From: PRO6 sp049646625
GTDB taxonomy: Bacteria; Pseudomonadota; Alphaproteobacteria; Rhizobiales; Xanthobacteraceae
DNA: 15,597 bases
Direction of reading: 5' to 3'
NCBI GenBank assembly: GCA_049646625.1
Contig: JBARWE010000179.1
Location: 1 to 15,597 of the forward strand
Position numbers and translations under genes: made by a program. The notes below the pieces were generated by a model. That model saw nothing but the letters and a program-made list of their open reading frames with translations. It did not search any database and was not told the origin of the DNA. Below, in pieces: positions 1 through 7,805 of this stretch (positions are counted from its first letter, which is position 1; each line of letters begins with the position of its first letter).

Positions 1-399
1 GTGTTCGCCGGCGACGTGGCGCTGGCCATTGGCGCGGCCGTCGACGGCCGCGCCAGGGCGGGGGCAACCTACGAACTGGGCGGCCCCGAGGTGATGACGA
101 TGCGCGAGATCCTCGCCTTCATCCTCAAGACCATCGGGCGCGACCGGGCGCTGGTCACGCTGCCGTTCGCGCTGGCGCGGTGGCAAGCCTATCTGCTGCA
201 GTTCGCGCCGCAGCCGTTCACGTTGACGCCCGACCAGGTCACGCTGCTGCAATCCGACAACGTGGTGTCGGAGGCAGCCTTGGCGGCCGGGCTGACGCTG
301 GAAGGGCTTGGCATCGTGCCGGAGGCAATGGCGGCGATCGCGCCCAGCTACCTGTGGCGCTTCCGCCGCACCGGGCAGTTCCAGCGGCTCAGCGTGTAA
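1..399 (+). CDS. Complex I NDUFA9-like NAD(P)-binding oxidoreductase, C-terminal part (5' end outside window)
   Basis: The frame is open from the first base and ends with TAA at 397-399, so only about the last 132 residues are present. The visible part starts with an FAGDVALAI stretch and continues with YELGGPEVMTMREIL. Both are typical of the distal half of extended/atypical SDR proteins of the NDUFA9/NmrA type, where a GDVA segment precedes a YxLGGP motif. Bacterial members bind a nicotinamide cofactor in an N-terminal Rossmann fold, which is not visible here, and are named after the mitochondrial complex I accessory subunit. Their exact bacterial role is unsettled. The C-terminal segment is helical and ends in a basic patch. 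The gene converges with uppP across a 44-bp gap. Family assignment is fairly secure; a specific substrate cannot be given. Confidence 0.75.
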   Translation: MFAGDVALAIGAAVDGRARAGATYELGGPEVMTMREILAFILKTIGRDRALVTLPFALARWQAYLLQFAPQPFTLTPDQVTLLQSDNVVSEAALAAGLTLEGLGIVPEAMAAIAPSYLWRFRRTGQFQRLSV

Positions 400-443
400 G
401 CCACGCCGCGCGCCCGAACAACGGCGCGCCGCCATGGCGACGG

Positions 444-1250
444 TCAGAACCCCATCGCCAGCCCGATCAGCCCCAGCGTGCCGACAATCACCCGCCACCA
501 CGCGAACGGCGTAAAGCCGTGCCGGCTGACATAGTCGAGGAAGGTCTTGACCACGAGCAGCGCCGCAAGAAACGAGGTGACGAAGCCGACCGCCACCAGG
601 GTGACGTTGTGGCCGGTCATCTCGCCGGCGTTCTTGTAAAGGTCGTAAGCAAAGGCCCCGGCCATGGTCGGGATGGCAAGGAAAAACGAAAACTCCGCCG
701 CCGAGCGCTTGTTGGCGCCGAACAGCATCGCCGCGACGATGGTGGCGCCGGAGCGCGACACACCGGGAATCATCGCCATGCACTGGCAGATGCCGATGCC
801 GAGATACATCGGCAGCGAAAACCCCGTGGCGTCATGATAGCGCGGCTTGAGATCGAGTTGATCGACCCATAGCAGCACCGCGCCGCCGACGATCAGCGTG
901 AAGCACACCACCCACGGATTGAACAGCACGCCCTTGATGAACGAATGCGCGGCCGCCCCGATCACCGCCGCCGGCAGGAACGCCACCAGAACGCCGATGA
1001 CGAAGCGCCGCGCCGCGGGATCGGAAAACATCCCGAGCGCGATGCGCATCAGCTGCGAGAAATACACCGACAGGATGGCGAGGATCGAGCCGAGCTGGAT
1101 CAGCACCACGAAGGTCTTGCCGAACGCATCGTCGTCGAAGCCGAAGAAACGCTCCATCAGGAGCAGGTGGCCGGTCGAGGAGACCGGCAGAAACTCGGTC
1201 AATCCCTCGACGACGCCGAGCATCAAAGCCTTGAACAGGTCGAACAGCAT
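444..1250 (-). CDS. uppP: Undecaprenyl-diphosphate phosphatase UppP (BacA family)
   Basis: This integral membrane enzyme hydrolyses undecaprenyl diphosphate to the monophosphate, recycling the lipid carrier for peptidoglycan and other envelope polymers; loss sensitises cells to bacitracin. The two family signatures are present: EGLTEFLPVSSTGHL at residues 15-29 and PGVSRSGATI at 162-171, whose Arg (about residue 166) is the expected catalytic Arg. Multiple hydrophobic helices fill the rest. I chose the ATG at 1248-1250 (MLFDLFK...), giving 268 residues, the usual family length. The frame stays open to 1325, but the extra 25 residues are basic, GC-biased and not family-like. It lies between the NDUFA9-like gene (convergent) and the GST-fold gene (divergent, 249-bp gap). 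The pairing with a division-linked GST-fold protein fits an envelope-growth neighbourhood. Confidence 0.95.
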   Translation of the reverse strand: MLFDLFKALMLGVVEGLTEFLPVSSTGHLLLMERFFGFDDDAFGKTFVVLIQLGSILAILSVYFSQLMRIALGMFSDPAARRFVIGVLVAFLPAAVIGAAAHSFIKGVLFNPWVVCFTLIVGGAVLLWVDQLDLKPRYHDATGFSLPMYLGIGICQCMAMIPGVSRSGATIVAAMLFGANKRSAAEFSFFLAIPTMAGAFAYDLYKNAGEMTGHNVTLVAVGFVTSFLAALLVVKTFLDYVSRHGFTPFAWWRVIVGTLGLIGLAMGF

Positions 1251-1499
1251 GGCGGCGATCCGGGCGGACGGCGAAAGCGGGCAGCGAAGGTGCCGCTTTG
1301 TCGCGGATTCGCGAAAGCCCCGCAACGGCTATCTGGCCGCCGGGCCGGGCAAGCCGTCCGCGCCGCATCATGCTTTGAACAGAATTGACCGGGAAACCCG
1401 GACGTCCGCGTCCGCTCCTACCGGGCCGAGGGTGCGCGCACAGCCGGTTCCCACAGATGGAAGCGGTTTGTTAAGGCATCTGAAACTATCAAGGACGCC

Positions 1500-2192
1500 A
1501 TGCTGACGCTGTTCCACCACCCGTTCTGTCCCCACTCCCGTTTCGTCCGCCTGGTGCTCGGTGAATACCGGCTCGACGTCACGCTGACCGAGGAGCGGAC
1601 CTGGGAACGGCGCAAGGAATTTCTGGTGATGAACCCGGCCGCCGCCACCCCGGTGCTGGCGGTGGACGACGGCCCGGTGGCGCCCGGCGTCGGGGTGGTC
1701 AGCGAATATCTCGACGAACTGATCGGCGTCACGATGGGCGAGCGCCGCCTGATGCCGATCGAGCCGGAGGAGCGCATCGAGGTGCGCCGCCTGTCGGCCT
1801 GGTTTCACGACAAGTTCTTCGCCGAGGTCTCAGGCCCGCTGGTCACCGAGCGCATCTACAAGCGCTACATGAGCGAGGAAGCCGGCGGCGGTCCGCCCTC
1901 GACCGACGTGATCCGTGCCGCCAAGGCCAATGTGCGCTACCACCTTGCCTATATCGGCTGGCTGGCGCGCACCCGCAATTATCTCGCAGGCGACCGCCTG
2001 ACCTACGCCGACCTTGCCGCCGCCGCCCACCTGTCGGCGATCGACTACCTCGGAGACGTGCCGTGGAGCGAGGACGAGGCGGCCAAAGCCTGGTATGCGC
2101 GCATCAAGTCGCGGCCCTCGTTCCGGCCGCTATTGGCCGAGTGGCTGGCCGGCGTGCCGGCCTCGCGCAGCTACACCGACCTCGATTTCTAG
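1500..2192 (+). CDS. fzlA: Glutathione S-transferase-fold protein, probable FtsZ-binding FzlA
   Basis: The 230-residue protein has an N-terminal thioredoxin-like domain (about 1-80; begins MLTLFHHPFCPHSRFVRL, with the NPAAATPVL segment that normally holds the cis-Pro) and an all-helical C-terminal GST domain (about 95-215, with YLAGDRLTYADLAAAAHLSA). The ending SYTDLDF and the YLGDVPW / KSRPSFRPLL segments match my recollection of alphaproteobacterial FzlA. That GST homologue curves FtsZ filaments and promotes constriction in Caulobacter, and its extreme C-terminus matters for function. Neighbouring uppP fits. The start is ATG at 1500, preceded by AAGGA at 1491-1495. The fallback reading is a generic GST; I cannot tell from sequence alone whether glutathione is bound. 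Downstream, 2193-2290 holds a REP-like element separating it from convergent boxA. Confidence 0.7.
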   Translation: MLTLFHHPFCPHSRFVRLVLGEYRLDVTLTEERTWERRKEFLVMNPAAATPVLAVDDGPVAPGVGVVSEYLDELIGVTMGERRLMPIEPEERIEVRRLSAWFHDKFFAEVSGPLVTERIYKRYMSEEAGGGPPSTDVIRAAKANVRYHLAYIGWLARTRNYLAGDRLTYADLAAAAHLSAIDYLGDVPWSEDEAAKAWYARIKSRPSFRPLLAEWLAGVPASRSYTDLDF

Positions 2193-2215
2193 AGCTTTCC
2201 GCTTCCCCGACCCTG

Positions 2216-2272
2216 CCCTCCCCCGGCGAAAGGGCGTTCACGCCCGTCTTCGACGGGCTATGCGGGAGAGGG
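2216..2272. repeat. REP-like multi-hairpin element between fzlA and boxA
   Basis: Two overlapping short stems are visible: GGGCG/CGCCC (2232-2236 with 2241-2245, loop TTCA) and CCCGTC/GACGGG (2243-2248 with 2252-2257, loop TTC). They are flanked by an imperfect outer pairing of CCCTCCC (2216-2222) with GGGAGAGGG (2264-2272). The composition resembles interspersed palindromic repeats common in Bradyrhizobium-type genomes. It sits between two convergent 3' ends, so it could act as a bidirectional transcript end or RNA-stability element. It has no T-tract typical of an intrinsic terminator. Confidence 0.6.
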
Positions 2273-2290
2273 ATAAAGGGAGACCGCCGC

Positions 2291-3484
2291 TCAGTACGTC
2301 TCGACGTGGTAGCGGCCGCCTTCGCGCATCGCGGTCTTGAGCGCGGCCCACTCCATGCCGGCATGGCGGCAGGCATCGGCAAAGGCTTCATCGACGCCGG
2401 TTTCCATGCCCTTCAGCCCGCAGATGTAAACGTAAGTCCGCGCATCATTGAGCAGAGTTGCGATCTGTGCCGCCTCGGTGCGGATGCGGTCCTGCACATA
2501 GGTGCGCGGCTCGCCCGGCACCCGCGAGTAGCACAGATATTTGCCGAGCAATTTATCCGGTACCTTCTGCAGCGGGCCGAAATACGGCAGTTCCTGCGGC
2601 CGCCGCGCGCCGAAGAACAACAGCATGCGCCCGGCCGCGTCGGGCATGGCGCGGCGGCGCCGCTCGGTGAAGGCGCGCATCGGCGCCGAGCCGGTGCCGG
2701 TGCAGATCATCACGATGTTGGCAGCGGGATCGTTCGGCAGCAGGAAGGTGGCGCCAAACGGCCCGGTGACTTCCACCTTCGCGCCGCGCGGCAGGTCGCA
2801 CAGATAGTTCGAGCACACGCCCTGCGGCTCGCGCTTCACGGTGAGCGCCAGGTTGTTGCTGTTCGGCTTCTCGCCGTCGCGGGAGCTGGCGATGGAATAA
2901 AGCCGCACGCGATGCGGCTGGCCATGCTCGTCCACGCCCGGCGCGACGATGCCGATGCTCTGGCCTTCCAGCACCGGAAAGGGATGATCGCCGAAGTCGA
3001 GGATGAGGTGGCGCACGTCGTTGTCAGCGTCGGCTTCGGTGAGGCGGAAATTGCCGGTGATGGTGGCGAGCGCCGGCTTGCCGCGATTGTAAAGGTTGAC
3101 GCTCGGCTTGCTTGCGGAGTGCGGCGCCACCGCCTTGCCGCCAAGCCCCTTGCGCGCCTCTTCAAGCAGCGCGCCGATATCGTCCTCCAGCGCCTCGACC
3201 GTGACCGGGCCGGCGGCCGCGTCAAGCTCCTGCTGCGCCGGCAGTTCGCTCCACGAGAATTGATCGTCCAGCGAATACGGCGCCTCAACCACGCGCCAGT
3301 TGTCAATGGCGCCAGTCGGACACGGCGAAATGCAGTCCATGCAGAACTGGCAGATATCGGCGTTGACGACATAGTTGTTGTCGTCGTGGGTAATGGCATC
3401 GACCGTGCAGGTTTCCTCGCAGGTGTTGCAGCGAATGCAAATCTCAGGGTCGATCAGGTGCTGCTTCTTGAGAGGAGTGGTCAT
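2291..3484 (-). CDS. boxA: Benzoyl-CoA 2,3-epoxidase reductase component BoxA
   Basis: BoxA takes electrons from NADPH through FAD and iron-sulfur clusters and delivers them to the oxygenase BoxB. The N-terminus carries two [4Fe-4S] ferredoxin motifs: Cys16/19/22/26 and Cys45/48/51/55-Pro56. A linker (about 65-125) leads to a ferredoxin-NADP reductase-type module with the FAD motif RLYS at 194-197, GVCSNYL at 222-228, and the nucleotide-binding GTGSAPMRAF at 263-272 and CGLKGME at 355-361. The protein ends in an aromatic tail, RYHVETY. I chose ATG at 3482-3484, giving 397 residues and beginning right before the ferredoxin domain. The frame is open to 3706, but that extension runs into boxB and a repeat. 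It is the last gene of the boxCBA run, 50 bp after boxB with a perfect hairpin in the gap. Confidence 0.95.
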   Translation of the reverse strand: MTTPLKKQHLIDPEICIRCNTCEETCTVDAITHDDNNYVVNADICQFCMDCISPCPTGAIDNWRVVEAPYSLDDQFSWSELPAQQELDAAAGPVTVEALEDDIGALLEEARKGLGGKAVAPHSASKPSVNLYNRGKPALATITGNFRLTEADADNDVRHLILDFGDHPFPVLEGQSIGIVAPGVDEHGQPHRVRLYSIASSRDGEKPNSNNLALTVKREPQGVCSNYLCDLPRGAKVEVTGPFGATFLLPNDPAANIVMICTGTGSAPMRAFTERRRRAMPDAAGRMLLFFGARRPQELPYFGPLQKVPDKLLGKYLCYSRVPGEPRTYVQDRIRTEAAQIATLLNDARTYVYICGLKGMETGVDEAFADACRHAGMEWAALKTAMREGGRYHVETY

Positions 3485-3501
3485 GTGCTGACTCGATGGT
3501 C

Positions 3502-3530
3502 TTTCCCTCTCCCCTTGTGGGAGAGGGAAA
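3502..3530. repeat. Perfect 12-bp hairpin between boxB and boxA
   Basis: TTTCCCTCTCCC (3502-3513) pairs perfectly with GGGAGAGGGAAA (3519-3530) around a 5-base loop, CTTGT. It fills most of the 50-bp gap between the boxB stop (3535-3537) and the boxA start (3484). The CCCTCTCCC core is shared with the elements at 2216-2272 and 5004-5123, so it looks like a single-hairpin member of the same interspersed family. The stem ends in AAA/TTT, so it could also act as a weak attenuator or processing site between the two oxygenase-system genes. Confidence 0.7.
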
Positions 3531-3534
3531 CAGG

Positions 3535-4980
3535 TTACGCCGCGATCTGCACATACTCGAAATCGCCCGGCTTGTTGTCGATGCCGACCTTCGGCGGCGC
3601 GATCCAGCCCGCGAATTTTCCCGGCTCCGTCACCGGCTGCATCAGGGAAGCGATGAAATCGCCGTCGGCCAGCGACGGCAGATAGTCGTCGCGCACCTTC
3701 TGCCATTCAGCCTCGCTCAAGAGCAGGCCCTTCGGCGTCGCCTGCACATTGGTGAATTCGCCGATCTGGCGATGGAACGCGGTGTGCGGCAGCTCCAGCC
3801 GGAAATTGACGCCGGCCTTCTCGATGATCTTGTTCCAGCGCTCGACGCCCTTGGCGCAGTCGTTGGTATAGTCGTCGCGCAGCCGCATGTTGAGCGCGGT
3901 CAGCGCCGGCTCGTCCACCAGCTTGATTTCGCCATCGACCAGCTTGAGCACCGGATAGGTATCGGAGGTCAGGCGATGGTCGTCGTCGATCTTGGTTTCC
4001 TGGAACCGGCCCTTCAGACCGGCATTGTAGAAGTTGGCGGCGTTGGTCGAGACTTCGGAGCCGAACAGGTCGAGCGAGAGCGAATAGTGCAGGTTCATCT
4101 TCTTCTGCATGGTCGGCAGGTCGATGACGCCGAGCGCACGCACTTTCTCGATGTCGGTCGGATCGTCGATGCCGGCCGCCTTCATCGCCTCGCAGGTCCG
4201 CTGCAGCACGCGCCCCACCCCGGTCTCGCCGACGAACATGTGGTGCGCTTCTTCCGTCAGCATGAAGCGGCAGGTGCGCGACAGCGGATCGAAGCCGGAT
4301 TGCGCTAGGCTCTCTAACTGCATCTTGCCGTCGCGGTCGGTAAAGAAAGTGAACATGAAAAACGACAGCCAATCCGGCGTCGCCTCGTTGAAGGCGCCCA
4401 GCATGCGTGGGGCGTCCTCGTCGCCGGAGCGGCGGCGCAACAGGTCGTCAGCCTCCTCGCGGCCGTCGCGGCCGAAGTATTTTTGCAAGAGGTAGACCAT
4501 CGCCCACAGATGGCGGCCTTCCTCGACATTGACCTGAAACAGGTTGCGCATGTCGTAGAGCGAGGGCGCGGTCTTGCCGAGGTGGCGCTGCTGTTCGACG
4601 GAGGCAGGCTCGGTGTCGCCCTGGATCACGACCAGGCGGCGCAGCATGGCGCGGTATTCGCCGGGCACCTCCTGCCACGCCTTGTCGCCCTTGTGCTGAC
4701 CGAAATTAACCTGACGCTCGGCATCGGCCGGCGCCAGGAGAATACCCCAACGGTATTCCGGCATCTTCACATAGTCGAACTTGGCCCAGCCCTTCGGATC
4801 GACGCTGACCGCGGTGCGCAGGTAGACGAGCGATTCCTGAAAGCCGTCCGGCCCCATGTCGTTCCACCAGTCGAGATAGCCGGGATGCCAGCCCTCCAGC
4901 GCCTTGAGCACCTGCCGGTCGGCGGCAAGATCGACGTTGTTGGGAATTTTTGTGGTGTAATCGACGTTCATGATGTTCAT
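3535..4980 (-). CDS. boxB: Benzoyl-CoA 2,3-epoxidase oxygenase component BoxB
   Basis: BoxB is the class I diiron oxygenase that converts benzoyl-CoA, O2 and BoxA-supplied electrons to 2,3-epoxybenzoyl-CoA. The 481-residue length matches the family (about 473). All six expected iron ligands can be placed: Glu124, Glu154 and His157 (EGRH), Asp215, Glu244 and His247 (EAHH). They sit at a constant offset of four from the ligands I recall for Azoarcus BoxB (E120, E150, H153, D211, E240, H243), so the enzyme should be active. The ATG at 4978-4980 is preferred because a GAGGAG ribosome-binding site lies about 7 bases upstream; the second ATG, three codons later, is too far away. It lies between boxC and boxA, separated from boxC by a 153-bp repeat-rich gap. 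Confidence 0.97.
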   Translation of the reverse strand: MNIMNVDYTTKIPNNVDLAADRQVLKALEGWHPGYLDWWNDMGPDGFQESLVYLRTAVSVDPKGWAKFDYVKMPEYRWGILLAPADAERQVNFGQHKGDKAWQEVPGEYRAMLRRLVVIQGDTEPASVEQQRHLGKTAPSLYDMRNLFQVNVEEGRHLWAMVYLLQKYFGRDGREEADDLLRRRSGDEDAPRMLGAFNEATPDWLSFFMFTFFTDRDGKMQLESLAQSGFDPLSRTCRFMLTEEAHHMFVGETGVGRVLQRTCEAMKAAGIDDPTDIEKVRALGVIDLPTMQKKMNLHYSLSLDLFGSEVSTNAANFYNAGLKGRFQETKIDDDHRLTSDTYPVLKLVDGEIKLVDEPALTALNMRLRDDYTNDCAKGVERWNKIIEKAGVNFRLELPHTAFHRQIGEFTNVQATPKGLLLSEAEWQKVRDDYLPSLADGDFIASLMQPVTEPGKFAGWIAPPKVGIDNKPGDFEYVQIAA

Positions 4981-5003
4981 GGGGAGGCTCCTCCTCTTTC
5001 TCC

Positions 5004-5123
5004 ACCTCCCCCTGCAGGGGAGGTCGGCGAGTTCAACTCGCCGGGTGGGGGTCTTGGGAAGGTGTCAGTAACGACGCCTCCCCGGATCGCTGTTGCGATC
5101 CGACCCTCCCTTTCCGGGGAGGG
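5004..5123. repeat. Cluster of four tandem REP-like hairpins between boxC and boxB
   Basis: Four stems follow one another. ACCTCCCC/GGGGAGGT is at 5004-5011 and 5017-5024. CGGCGAGTT/AACTCGCCG is at 5025-5033 and 5035-5043. CGGATCGC/GCGATCCG is at 5083-5090 and 5095-5102 with loop TGTT. CCCTCCC/GGGAGGG is at 5104-5110 and 5117-5123. All arms are perfect. The element occupies almost the whole gap between the boxC stop and the boxB ribosome-binding site. Its composition resembles mosaic palindromic repeats of Bradyrhizobium-type genomes. A likely effect is on transcript stability or on relative expression of BoxC and BoxB. Confidence 0.75.
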
Positions 5124-5133
5124 TGAGAAACAA

Positions 5134-6837
<1,704 letters not shown>

Positions 6838-6870
6838 GGATGACCTCACGTCAGTCTATCAAGGATATCA

Positions 6871-6884
6871 TGCATAATAATGCA
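6871..6884. promoter_or_regulatory. Proximal TGCA-N6-TGCA operator-like palindrome upstream of boxC (putative BoxR site)
   Basis: TGCA-TAATAA-TGCA is embedded in the wider dyad ATGCAT-N4-ATGCAT (6870-6885). TGCA repeats within longer palindromes are the documented recognition element of BzdR, the close relative of BoxR in Azoarcus. The site lies 33 bp upstream of the boxC ATG in an AT-rich stretch containing a minus-strand TATTAT (6879-6874) that could be the -10 box. Bound repressor would then block RNA polymerase directly. Binding is inferred, not shown. Confidence 0.7.
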
Positions 6885-6921
6885 TATTTCTCTTGATTGA
6901 TCCAGCCGAAATACTGCCGAT

Positions 6922-6939
6922 CATGCATTTTTTTGCATG
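6922..6939. promoter_or_regulatory. Distal TGCA-N6-TGCA operator-like palindrome upstream of boxC (putative BoxR site)
   Basis: CATGCA (6922-6927), six T residues, and TGCATG (6934-6939) form a perfect 6-bp-arm dyad containing TGCA-N6-TGCA. It abuts the hydrolase stop codon (6940-6942) exactly. Its centre is 53 bp from that of the proximal site, close to five helical turns, so both would lie on the same DNA face. Confidence 0.7.
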
Positions 6940-7761
6940 TCATGCCGCGCGGTCCAGCGCGCCTTCGCCATGCAAGCGCAGGATGCGGTTGACGAAGGAG
7001 GCCAGCGCATCGAGCGTCGCCTCGGGCGCCTCGCGCTGCGGCGAATGGCCGACGCCCGGGATCATGGTGACGTCCACCGGGCAGTAGCATTCCTCGCGCG
7101 CGATCTCGATCTGCCGCGCCGTGCCGTACTGGTCGTCGGCGCCCTGCACGATGGCGATCGGCACACGCACATAGGCGAGCGCTTCGGAAATGTCCCAGCG
7201 GCGGAAGGCGGGGTCGAGCCAGGCATCGTTCCAGCCGTAGAAGGCGTTCTCGACATCGCGGTGCCAGCGCGCGAGCTTCGCCTTGAGGTCGCCCTGCTCA
7301 TAGGCGGCCTTGGTCTTGGCGATCGAGGCGATCGACACGTCCTCGACGACAAAATGCGGCGCGATCAGCGCCAGCCCACGCACGCGGTGATCCTGCACGC
7401 CGCCGGCGTAGATGGTGGCGATCGAGGCGCCGTCGGAATGTCCGATCAGAATACCACGGCGAAAACCGATCGAGTCGAGCACCCGCGGCAGCACCTCCAG
7501 GGCCTCGCGGTGCATGTAGTCAGCTCCCCATGGCAGCGGCTTGGCGCTCGAGGCGCCGTAGCCGGCGCGCGAATAGGCGAACACGCCGGTGCCGGTGGCG
7601 GCCGCCAGGCGCTCGGGAAAATCGCCCCACTGCGACGCAGAGCCAAGCCCCTCATGCAGCAGCACCAGGGTCGGCGCATCCTTCGGCGAGGGGCCGCTCA
7701 GGCGAAACTCCAGCGTGCTCGTGCCGATGGCGAGCGTGCCGGCGGGGGCAAGGTTGATCAT
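6940..7761 (-). CDS. Alpha/beta hydrolase of the box cluster
   Basis: The 273-residue protein has the alpha/beta-hydrolase fold: an oxyanion-hole HEGLGS at 36-41, the nucleophile elbow GHSDG at 107-111 (Ser109), an acid in GADDQYG (Asp209 or Asp210), and the catalytic His239 in GVGHSPQ. It has no signal peptide, so it should be cytoplasmic. The start ATG at 7759-7761 has a strong GGAGGT site (7768-7773) six bases upstream. It lies between the ligase (42-bp gap) and boxC and is presumably co-transcribed with the ligase. Hydrolases of this fold recur in box clusters. Plausible roles are lactone hydrolysis of rearranged epoxide or aldehyde by-products, or thioester hydrolysis to recover CoA. The sequence does not distinguish these, and I give no gene symbol. 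Confidence 0.88.
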   Translation of the reverse strand: MINLAPAGTLAIGTSTLEFRLSGPSPKDAPTLVLLHEGLGSASQWGDFPERLAAATGTGVFAYSRAGYGASSAKPLPWGADYMHREALEVLPRVLDSIGFRRGILIGHSDGASIATIYAGGVQDHRVRGLALIAPHFVVEDVSIASIAKTKAAYEQGDLKAKLARWHRDVENAFYGWNDAWLDPAFRRWDISEALAYVRVPIAIVQGADDQYGTARQIEIAREECYCPVDVTMIPGVGHSPQREAPEATLDALASFVNRILRLHGEGALDRAA

Positions 7762-7784
7762 GGAAGGACCTCCGTTCGGGCAGG

Positions 7785-7805
7785 GACGCCGGCGGTTCCG
7801 GCGTC
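7785..7805. other. Perfect 8-bp hairpin overlapping the ligase stop codon
   Basis: GACGCCGG (7785-7792) pairs with CCGGCGTC (7798-7805) around a 5-base loop. The stem includes the first two bases of the ligase stop codon on the minus strand and lies just upstream of the hydrolase ribosome-binding site. There is no U-tract, so it is more likely an intercistronic RNA structure affecting stability or translation of the hydrolase than a terminator. Its functional significance is unproven. Confidence 0.4.

Noticed and set aside
1251..1325. 25-residue N-terminal extension of UppP
   Set aside because: Family proteins begin at the hydrophobic first helix, which corresponds to the ATG at 1250. The extension is basic and not family-like.
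1251..1499. Possible regulatory RNA or promoter in the uppP/fzlA divergent gap
   Set aside because: Apart from the AAGGA ribosome-binding site at 1491-1495, no convincing -35/-10 pair, long hairpin or repeat was seen by eye.
2216..2272. Intrinsic terminator for boxA and fzlA
   Set aside because: Stems are present but no T-tract follows on either strand, so I list it as a REP-like repeat.
3485..3706. N-terminal extension of BoxA
   Set aside because: The frame is open, but it overlaps the boxB 3' end and the intergenic hairpin. The ATG at 3484 sits directly before the ferredoxin domain.
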